From the NCBI GenBank assembly GCA_023389455.1, contig JAEWEJ010000248.1:1-6107 (forward strand): a DNA stretch of 6,107 nt, read 5' to 3'. Shown piece by piece: positions 1 through 4,810 of this stretch. The notes beneath the pieces were generated by a model, which searched no databases, was not told where the DNA came from, and saw only the letters and a list, made by a program, of their open reading frames with translations. The stretch comes from Actinomycetes bacterium. GTDB lineage: Bacteria > Actinomycetota > Actinomycetes > Actinomycetales > Cellulomonadaceae. The translations under genes were made by a program, and so were the position numbers. Each line of letters opens with the position of its first letter. Position 1 is the first letter of the stretch.

Positions 1-153
1 GCCGTGGTGCTGCCGACCCGCCCGGGGCCGGACCCCGGCGAGCTCCCCCCGCCCGGCCGGCCGGCACAGCCGCCCGTCGGGGTGTGCCTCGTCGCGGGGC
101 CCGGCCGGGACCGCGACCTGCTGGCGCTCGCCCGCGACCTGGGCAGCCGCTGA
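1..153 (+). CDS. 3' end of a probable amidase-signature enzyme (partial)
   Basis: Only the last 50 codons are inside the window; frame 1 is open from the first base to TGA at 151-153. The C-terminal residues PVGVCLVAGPGRDRDLLALA resemble the closing strand and helix of amidase-signature proteins (GatA, AtzE, AtzF), where a PVGVQLVG-like strand followed by a helix of the 'ADxLLLxLA' kind is usual. The catalytic Ser-Ser-Lys triad would lie upstream and cannot be seen. A proline/glycine-rich loop (PGPDPGELPPPGRPAQPP) precedes the strand. The gene lies just upstream of the urate genes on the same strand, separated by a regulatory gap. Amidases of the AtzE/HpxY and allophanate-hydrolase types occur in purine or urea pathways, so a role on oxalurate, oxamate or allophanate is possible, but that is inference from context. 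The family call is moderate; an unrelated protein with a similar C-terminus cannot be excluded. Confidence 0.5.
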   Translation, partial: AVVLPTRPGPDPGELPPPGRPAQPPVGVCLVAGPGRDRDLLALARDLGSR

Positions 154-180
154 CCCCGCGCCGCAGGTATTCACGCCGCT

Positions 181-194
181 GAAACAGCCGTTTC
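181..194. promoter_or_regulatory. Putative operator upstream of uraD (near-palindrome)
   Basis: GAAACAGCCGTTTC is an inverted repeat with perfect GAAAC/GTTTC arms and one mismatched pair in the centre (A against C). It differs by one base from the perfect palindrome at 3574-3587 in front of the aminotransferase gene. It is A/T-rich against a very GC-rich background, lies in the only gap before uraD, and ends 51 bp before the uraD ATG. Two nearly identical palindromes before two units of one pathway are best read as binding sites for a shared dimeric regulator. An IclR-type AllR or another purine-responsive repressor is plausible, but no regulator gene is in the window. Confidence 0.7.
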
Positions 195-208
195 CCTCGG
201 TGACACAT

Positions 209-225
209 CCGACGCCTACCGTCGG
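209..225. repeat. Inverted repeat in the uraD leader region
   Basis: CCGACG (209-214) and CGTCGG (220-225) form perfect 6-bp arms around the 5-bp spacer cctac. The right half overlaps the possible -10 element TACCGT. It may be a second regulator site, or may be chance, since short GC inverted repeats are common at this base composition. No T tract follows, so it does not look like a terminator. Confidence 0.3.
217..222 (+). promoter_or_regulatory. Possible -10 element for the uraD unit
   Basis: TACCGT fits the loose actinobacterial TAnnnT pattern. A start site about 7 bp downstream (near 229) would give a leader of roughly 16 nt that still contains the ribosome binding site at 233-239. No convincing -35 hexamer is seen 16-19 bp upstream. 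The palindrome at 181-194 would then lie just upstream of the -35 region, a position suited to activation or to repression by looping. Confidence 0.3.
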
Positions 226-232
226 CGCGGGC

Positions 233-239
233 GAGAGGA
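233..239 (+). promoter_or_regulatory. Ribosome binding site of uraD
   Basis: GAGAGGA ends 6 nt before the ATG at 246. It selects this ATG as the uraD start and argues against initiation at the GTG at 200, which would begin a different reading frame overlapping uraD. Confidence 0.65.
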
Positions 240-245
240 CACCGG

Positions 246-854
246 ATGCTGCTGCACGAGTTCAACGCGCTGCCGACCCCGGACGCGCAGGCGGTCGTGC
301 GTGCCTGCGCCGACGTGCCGTGGTGGGCGGCGGCCGTCGTCACGGCCCGCCCCTACCGGTCGGTGGCGGCGCTGCAGGCGTTCGCCGCCGAGCAGGCGCT
401 GGCGTGGGCGCACGTCGACGTCGACCGCGCGCTGGCCGACCACCCGCGGATCGGCGAACGACACCGTGGGGGCGGACCGACCGCGGCGATGTCGACCCGC
501 GAGCAGTCCGGCGTCGACGCCTCGGACGCCGACGTGGCCCTGCGTCTGGCCGAGGGCAACGCCCGGTACGAGCAGCGCTTCGGTCGCGTGTACCTGGTCC
601 GCGCCGCCGGGCGCAGCAGCACCGAGATCCTCGCGCTGCTCGAGCAGCGCCTGACCCACGACGACCTCACCGAGTCCGAGGTCACCACGCAGCAGCTCCG
701 GGAGATCGCGCTCCTGCGCCTGACGTCCCTGGTCGCCGACCGTGCGCCGGACGCCCGCGCCGACCCCGCGCCCGATGCCGACCCCGCGCCCGGTCCCGTC
801 CCCGCACCCGACCCCGCACCCGCGTCCGCCCCGGCACCGGCCCCGCTCCCGTGA
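246..854 (+). CDS. uraD: OHCU decarboxylase (UraD)
   Basis: 202 residues. The enzyme decarboxylates 2-oxo-4-hydroxy-4-carboxy-5-ureidoimidazoline to (S)-allantoin, the third step of cytosolic urate breakdown. The family opening FNALP is at 6-10. The hallmark HPRIGE is at 66-71 (catalytic His66), followed by the STREQ segment at 83-87 (Ser83, Glu86), the NARYEQRFGRVYLV core at 105-118 and QLREIALLRL at 150-159 (Arg158). These match the His, Ser, Glu and Arg active-site set known for the family. The domain ends near residue 163, the usual family length. About 38 further residues form a Pro/Ala/Asp tail with repeated DPAP units, probably disordered and unusual for UraD. ATG 246 has a good ribosome binding site. 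The stop overlaps the GTG of uraH, so the two are likely translationally coupled; this gene heads the unit under the putative operator at 181-194. Confidence 0.95.
   Translation: MLLHEFNALPTPDAQAVVRACADVPWWAAAVVTARPYRSVAALQAFAAEQALAWAHVDVDRALADHPRIGERHRGGGPTAAMSTREQSGVDASDADVALRLAEGNARYEQRFGRVYLVRAAGRSSTEILALLEQRLTHDDLTESEVTTQQLREIALLRLTSLVADRAPDARADPAPDADPAPGPVPAPDPAPASAPAPAPLP
760..822 (+). repeat. Imperfect tandem repeat encoding the UraD proline-rich tail
   Basis: The 15-mer CCGACCCCGCGCCCG occurs exactly at 760-774 and 778-792, 18 bp apart, and again with one change (G to A) at 808-822. The interval 793-807 is a decayed version of the same unit. In the uraD frame these give repeated Asp-Pro-Ala-Pro segments. 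The arrangement suggests growth by local duplication or slippage, making tail length likely to vary between strains. Confidence 0.7.
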
Positions 855-1171
855 CGACCTGCTCGACGCACGTCCTGGACGCGGTCGCCGGCGCGCCGGC
901 CGTCGGCCTCGACGTGACCCTGCTGACCGGCGACGGGACCACCCTCGAGACCGGACGTACCGACGGCGACGGTCGCCTGCGCTGGGCCACCGAGCTGGGC
1001 ACCGGCCGGTACGGCCTGCGGTTCGACACGGCCTCCTGGTTCGCGGCCGTCGGCGTCCCCACGGTGCACGCGGCCGTCCACCTGGAGGTCCTGGTCGACG
1101 GCGACCAGCCGCACTACCACCTGGCTCTGCTGCTGAGCCCGTTCGCCTACACCACGTACCGAGGGAGCTGA
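851..1171 (+). CDS. uraH: 5-hydroxyisourate hydrolase (UraH, transthyretin-like)
   Basis: 106 residues, normal for the bacterial family. The enzyme opens 5-hydroxyisourate to OHCU, the step between urate oxidase and UraD, and acts as a homotetramer in known members. The N-terminal motif STHVLD at 5-10 carries catalytic His7. TDGDGR at 37-42 carries Arg42. HYHLALLLSPFAYTTYRGS at 88-106 carries His90 and the diagnostic C-terminal YRGS. All key residues of the family are present. The start is GTG 851, overlapping the uraD TGA by 4 bp (GTGA) with no separate ribosome binding site, consistent with reinitiation. The same frame stays open upstream to 200, but that part is a shadow of uraD; translated from GTG 851 the product begins exactly where the family begins. 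The gene's own 3' end supplies the GAGGGAG (1161-1167) ribosome binding site for the next gene. Confidence 0.95.
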   Translation: MTTCSTHVLDAVAGAPAVGLDVTLLTGDGTTLETGRTDGDGRLRWATELGTGRYGLRFDTASWFAAVGVPTVHAAVHLEVLVDGDQPHYHLALLLSPFAYTTYRGS

Positions 1172-1173
1172 CG

Positions 1174-2076
1174 ATGGCCGTGGGAGACGTGGTCCTGGGG
1201 ACCAACCAGTACGGGAAGGCCGAGGTGCGCCTCGTGCGGGTCACGCGGGACACCCCGGTGCACGAGATCGAGGACCTGACGGTCACCACGCAGCTGCGCG
1301 GCGACTTCACGGCCTGCCACACGACCGGTGACAACGCGCACGTCGTGGCCACGGACACGCAGAAGAACACCGTGTACGCGTTCGCGCAGGAGCACGGCGT
1401 CGGGTCCCCCGAGCGGTTCCTGCTGCGCCTGGGACGGCACTTCGTCGACGGGTTCGAGCAGGTCACCGGTGGTCGGTTCGCGGCCGACGTGCACGCCTGG
1501 GACCGCATCGCCGTGGACGGCGAGCCACACGACCACGCGTTCGTCCGCACCGGACGCGAGACCCGGCGCACCGCCGTGCTGCTGGACGGCGAGGAGGTGC
1601 ACGTCGTCTCAGGGTTCACGGGGGCCACGGTGCTGAAGTCGACGGGCTCGGAGTTCTGGGGGTTCCCGCGCGACCGGTACACCACGCTCGGGGAGACCAA
1701 GGACCGCGTGCTGGCGACGTCCGTGACCGCCTGGTGGCGCTGGACGGACCCGGACGTGGACTTCGAGGCGCGCTACCCGGTGGTGCGCGACCTGCTGCTG
1801 TCGACGTTCGCGCAGGTGCACTCCCTGGCGCTGCAGCACACGATCTTCGCGATGGGCCGAGCCGTCCTCGAGGCGTGCGACGACGTCGCCGAGGTGCGGC
1901 TGTCCTGCCCCAACAAGCACCACTTCCTGGTCGACCTCGAGCCGTTCGGGCTGGAGAACCACAACGAGGTGTTCTACGCCGCGGACCGCCCGTACGGGCT
2001 GATCGAGGCATCGGTGCACCGCGAGGGCGACGCCCCGGCGCCGCACGTGTGGGCGTCCGTCCCCGGGTTCGTGTGA
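1174..2076 (+). CDS. Urate oxidase (uricase)
   Basis: 300 residues, typical length. Cofactor-independent uricase oxidises urate with O2 to 5-hydroxyisourate, releasing H2O2. NQYGKAEVRLVRV at 11-23 contains catalytic Lys15. VATDTQKNTVYA at 58-69 carries the Thr60-Asp61 pair. STGSEFWGFPRDRYTTL at 156-172 gives the ring-stacking Phe161, and Arg178 follows in TKDRV. Gln221 in LALQHT, Asn247 and His249 in CPNKHHF complete the urate/O2 site seen in structurally known uricases. The residues appear intact. GAGGGAG lies 6 nt before ATG 1174, and the gap from uraH is 2 bp. Unlike Bacillus PucL, it is not fused to UraD. No signal peptide is seen and there is no peroxisomal-type context, so it is cytosolic; H2O2 disposal must be encoded elsewhere. 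The protein is named uaZ, puuD or pucL in different organisms, so no symbol is given. Confidence 0.97.
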   Translation: MAVGDVVLGTNQYGKAEVRLVRVTRDTPVHEIEDLTVTTQLRGDFTACHTTGDNAHVVATDTQKNTVYAFAQEHGVGSPERFLLRLGRHFVDGFEQVTGGRFAADVHAWDRIAVDGEPHDHAFVRTGRETRRTAVLLDGEEVHVVSGFTGATVLKSTGSEFWGFPRDRYTTLGETKDRVLATSVTAWWRWTDPDVDFEARYPVVRDLLLSTFAQVHSLALQHTIFAMGRAVLEACDDVAEVRLSCPNKHHFLVDLEPFGLENHNEVFYAADRPYGLIEASVHREGDAPAPHVWASVPGFV

Positions 2077-2081
2077 GGAGG
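2075..2081 (+). promoter_or_regulatory. Ribosome binding site of the allantoinase gene
   Basis: GAGGAGG overlaps the uricase stop codon (TGA 2074-2076) and ends 5 nt before GTG 2087. It is the strongest such site in the window and supports the long form of allantoinase with its proline-rich N-terminal extension. Confidence 0.75.
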
Positions 2082-2086
2082 CGGCC

Positions 2087-3544
2087 GTGACGAGGACCGC
2101 ACCCGACGACGCCGCCCCGCCCCCGTCCCGCACCCTGCCGGGCACCCCGTCCGCCCCCGTCGCAGAGACCGGCCGCGCACCCGTCCGCCTCGCCGCACCC
2201 GCCCCCGGTGACGTGGTCGCCGCGGTCCGCGGCCGCCAGGTCCTCGTCGACGGGGTCCTGCGCCCTGCCACGCTGCACGTGTCCGACGGCCGCATCACCG
2301 CGGTCGACGCCTACGACGCCCCGGTCGACGGGCCCGCGCTCACGGCACCCGACCACGCCTACGTGCTGCCGGGCGTCGTGGACACGCACGTGCACGTCAA
2401 CGAGCCGGGCCGCACGGCGTGGGAGGGGTTCGCCACGGCGACGCGTGCCGCGGCCCTGGGAGGGGTCACGACCCTCGTCGACATGCCGCTCAACAGCATC
2501 CCGCCCACGACCACCCCGTCCGGCCTGGCCGCGAAGCGACGCGCGGCGACCGGGCAGCTCTCGGTCGACGTCGCGCTGTGGGGTGGCGCGGTCCCTGGCA
2601 ACCTGGACGACCTGCGCCCGCTGTGGGAGGCCGGCGTGATGGGCTTCAAGTGCTTCCTGTCGCCGTCGGGCGTCGACGAGTTCCCGCCCGTCGGGCCGGC
2701 CGCGTTCGACGCCGCGCTGCGGACGGTCGCCGCGTTCGACGGCCTGGTGATCGTGCACGCCGAGGACCCGCGGGTGCTCGCCGACGCCCCGGTCCGCCCC
2801 GGCGGCGACTACCGGGACTTCGTCGCGTCACGCCCGCACGCGGCGGAGACGGCCGCGATCGCCCGGGTCGTCGCCGGGGCCCGGGAGACCGGCTGCCGCG
2901 TGCACGTGCTGCACCTGTCGAGCGCCCGGGCGCTGGACCTGCTCGCCGACGCGCGCGCCGAGGGGCTGCCCGTGACGGTCGAGACGTGCCCGCACTACCT
3001 GACCTTCGACGCCGACGCGATCCCTCACGCGTCCACCGCCCACAAGTGCTGCCCCCCGATCAGGGACGCCGGAAACCGTGAGGCCCTGTGGGACGGGCTG
3101 CTCGAGGGGATCATCGACGTCGTCGTCACCGACCACTCCCCCGCGACGGCGCAGGAGAAGCTGCGGGGCGACGGTGACCTGCAGCAGGCGTGGGGCGGGG
3201 TCGCCGGGCTGCAGGTGGGCTTCCAGGCCGTCGCCCACGGTGCCGCGGCCCGCGGGATCGGCGTCGCGCAGGTGAGCCGGTGGATGGCGACCTCGACCGC
3301 GGAGCTCGTGGGGCTGCCGCACAAGGGCCGGCTCGCGCCGGGGGCCGACGCCGACGTCCTCGTGCTCGACCCGCAGGTGCCCGTGCGCGTGGACGCGCGC
3401 ACCCTGGCCCACCGCAACCCCATCAGCGCCTACGACGGGGTCGAGCTCTCGGCATCGGTGACCGGCACCGTCCTGCGTGGCCGCGTCGTCGCGCGCGACG
3501 GCGCCGTGACGGCGGGCACCGGACGTCTGCTGCGGCGCCCGTGA
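2087..3544 (+). CDS. allB: Allantoinase
   Basis: 485 residues. This cyclic amidohydrolase hydrolyses (S)-allantoin to allantoate with a binuclear metal centre. The family part starts near residue 43. VVDTHVHVNEPGRTAWEGF at 97-115 has metal ligands His101 and His103. GFKCFLSPSGVDEFP at 186-200 contains Lys188, the residue carboxylated to bridge the metals. His224 (VHAED), His276 (HVLHLSSA) and Asp349 (VTDHSP) complete the centre. The 85-residue His103-to-Lys188 and 73-residue His276-to-Asp349 spacings agree with E. coli AllB as I recall it. NEPGR, TCPHYL (300-305) and HRNPISAYDG (442-451) favour allantoinase over dihydroorotase or hydantoinase. The first ~42 residues are Pro/Ala-rich, probably disordered, and make it longer than the usual ~450; the strong ribosome binding site at 2075-2081 supports this start. 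It is last in the first unit, with no clear terminator after it. Confidence 0.94.
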   Translation: MTRTAPDDAAPPPSRTLPGTPSAPVAETGRAPVRLAAPAPGDVVAAVRGRQVLVDGVLRPATLHVSDGRITAVDAYDAPVDGPALTAPDHAYVLPGVVDTHVHVNEPGRTAWEGFATATRAAALGGVTTLVDMPLNSIPPTTTPSGLAAKRRAATGQLSVDVALWGGAVPGNLDDLRPLWEAGVMGFKCFLSPSGVDEFPPVGPAAFDAALRTVAAFDGLVIVHAEDPRVLADAPVRPGGDYRDFVASRPHAAETAAIARVVAGARETGCRVHVLHLSSARALDLLADARAEGLPVTVETCPHYLTFDADAIPHASTAHKCCPPIRDAGNREALWDGLLEGIIDVVVTDHSPATAQEKLRGDGDLQQAWGGVAGLQVGFQAVAHGAAARGIGVAQVSRWMATSTAELVGLPHKGRLAPGADADVLVLDPQVPVRVDARTLAHRNPISAYDGVELSASVTGTVLRGRVVARDGAVTAGTGRLLRRP

Positions 3545-3573
3545 CCCGGGGCGCACCTGGGCGAAACCTCGGT

Positions 3574-3587
3574 GAAACGGCCGTTTC
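3574..3587. promoter_or_regulatory. Putative operator upstream of the aminotransferase gene (perfect palindrome)
   Basis: GAAACGGCCGTTTC is identical to its reverse complement over all 14 bases and differs by one base from the site at 181-194. It sits in the 57-bp gap after allantoinase, 14 bp before ATG 3602 and 1 bp upstream of the -10-like TAGCGT. A bound regulator would cover the -35/-10 spacer, which predicts repression. An extra GAAAC half-site at 3563-3567 lies 11 bp upstream, about one helical turn. Confidence 0.75.
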
Positions 3588-3588
3588 G

Positions 3589-3594
3589 TAGCGT
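3589..3594 (+). promoter_or_regulatory. Possible -10 element giving a leaderless transcript
   Basis: TAGCGT matches TAnnnT, and exactly 7 nt separate it from the A of ATG 3602, so transcription would begin at or beside the start codon. No Shine-Dalgarno sequence precedes this ATG, which agrees with a leaderless mRNA, common in actinobacteria. The -35 region (about 3564-3571) is weak. The element adjoins the palindrome at 3574-3587. Confidence 0.45.
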
Positions 3595-3601
3595 GCCGCC
3601 C

Positions 3602-4810
3602 ATGACCCTCGACCCCCCGCACCGGCTGCTCATGGGGCCCGGCCCGATCAACGCCGACCCCCGGGTGCTGCGCGCGATGTCCGCACCGCTCGTGGGGCAG
3701 TTCGACCCGGTGATGACGGGGTACATGAACGCCACGCAGGACCTGTACCGCCGGGTCTTCCGCACCGCGAACGAGGCGACGCTGCTGGTCGACGGCACCG
3801 CCCGCGCGGCGATCGAGGCGGCGATCGTGTCCCTCGTCGAGCCCGGGGACCGGGTGCTCGTCCCGGTGTTCGGGCGCTTCGGGCACCTGCTGGTGGAGAT
3901 CGCGCGTCGCGCCGGGGCCCAGGTGGAGACCGTCGAGGCGCCGTGGGGGCAGGTCGTCGACCCGCAGCGCGTGGCCGACGCCGTGCGCACGCACCGACCG
4001 CGGCTGGTCGCCGTCGTCCACGGCGACACGTCCACCACGATGCGCCAGCCGCTGGCCGACATCGGCGCCGCCTGCGCGCAGCACGACGCGCTGCTGTACG
4101 TCGACGCGACCGCCTCGCTGGGCGGCAACGAGCTGCACACCGACGCCTGGGGCCTCGACGCGGTGACCGCCGGGTTGCAGAAGTGCCTGGGCGGCCCGTC
4201 GGGCAGCGCACCGACCACCCTGTCGGACCGGGCCCGTGACGTCGTGCGTGGCCGCCGGCACGTCGAGGAGGGGCTCCGCACCGAGGACGACGAGTCCCTC
4301 GGCACCGTGATCCGCTCCAACTACCTCGACCTCGCGCAGATCCTCGACTACTGGGGCCCCCGCCGCCTCAACCACCACACCGAGGCCACGTCGATGCTGT
4401 ACGCCGCGTACGAGTGCGCGCGCGTCCTGCTGGACGAGGGGCTGGACGCGGCCGTCGACCGGCACCGCGTCGCCGGCGCGGCGATGCTCGCGGGCGTACG
4501 GGGCCTGGGTCTGGAGGTCTTCGGCGACACGGCGCACCGCATGCACAACGTCGTCGCCGTGCAGGTGCCCGACGGTGTGGTCGCCGACGCCGTGCGCACG
4601 GCGATGCTGGAGGACTTCGCGATCGAGATCGGCACGTCGTTCGGCCCCCTGCACGGCCGGGTCTGGCGCATCGGGACGATGGGCGTCAACGCGCGCAAGG
4701 ACGCGGTCCTCACGACCCTCGCGGCGCTGGAGCACGTGCTGCGTGCCCAGGGCGTGGGCGTCCCCGCGGGCGGCGGCGTCGACGCGGCGCAGGCGGTGTA
4801 CGCCGCGTGA
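3602..4810 (+). CDS. (S)-ureidoglycine aminotransferase, PucG/HpxJ family
   Basis: 402 residues; a PLP-dependent class V (fold type I) aminotransferase. Family members transfer the amino group of unstable ureidoglycine to glyoxylate or another oxo acid, giving oxalurate and, with glyoxylate, glycine. The start LLMGPGPINADPRVL (9-23) is typical of alanine-glyoxylate aminotransferase relatives. YVDATASLGG at 166-175 carries Asp168, which pairs with the pyridine nitrogen. GLQKCLGGPSG at 191-201 has the Schiff-base Lys194. WRIGTMG at 355-361 has substrate-binding Arg356. Gln33 (GQFDP) and Asn257 (LNHHT) fit the Gln and Asn that I recall as marking ureidoglycine specificity in B. subtilis PucG. 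ATG 3602 is preferred to GTG 3572, which would put the operator inside the gene and has no ribosome binding site. The stop overlaps the next start (GTGA), and the next enzyme makes its likely substrate. A plain serine- or alanine-glyoxylate aminotransferase is the alternative. Confidence 0.87.
   Translation: MTLDPPHRLLMGPGPINADPRVLRAMSAPLVGQFDPVMTGYMNATQDLYRRVFRTANEATLLVDGTARAAIEAAIVSLVEPGDRVLVPVFGRFGHLLVEIARRAGAQVETVEAPWGQVVDPQRVADAVRTHRPRLVAVVHGDTSTTMRQPLADIGAACAQHDALLYVDATASLGGNELHTDAWGLDAVTAGLQKCLGGPSGSAPTTLSDRARDVVRGRRHVEEGLRTEDDESLGTVIRSNYLDLAQILDYWGPRRLNHHTEATSMLYAAYECARVLLDEGLDAAVDRHRVAGAAMLAGVRGLGLEVFGDTAHRMHNVVAVQVPDGVVADAVRTAMLEDFAIEIGTSFGPLHGRVWRIGTMGVNARKDAVLTTLAALEHVLRAQGVGVPAGGGVDAAQAVYAA

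Noticed and set aside
200..850. Upstream extension of the uraH frame to GTG 200
   Set aside because: The extra 217 residues are Arg/Pro-rich shadow of uraD, and transthyretin-like hydrolases start at the STHVLD region. GTG 851 fits the family and the usual stop/start overlap.
742..1173. Upstream extension of the uricase frame to ATG 742
   Set aside because: The added residues are a shadow of uraD and uraH. ATG 1174 has a proper ribosome binding site and gives the normal uricase length.
216..1700. Open frame of 494 codons on the minus strand
   Set aside because: It lies antisense to uraD, uraH and uricase, which all have intact catalytic motifs. Its translation is Arg/Ser/Gly/Pro-rich without a recognisable domain, as expected for a GC-rich shadow frame.
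3544..3590. Possible terminator after allantoinase, using the palindrome as a hairpin
   Set aside because: The GAAACGGCCGTTTC palindrome has no loop and no following T tract, and a near-copy stands before uraD. An operator explains it better than a terminator.
3572..3601. GTG 3572 as the aminotransferase start
   Set aside because: It would add MKRPFRSVPP, lacks a ribosome binding site, and would place the perfect palindrome and the -10-like element inside the coding region. The family homology begins after ATG 3602.
2828..4735. Open frame of 635 codons on the minus strand across allantoinase and the aminotransferase
   Set aside because: It is rich in Arg, His, Gln and Val with no family motif, crosses the operator and promoter region, and covers two well-supported genes. 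It is a composition artefact.
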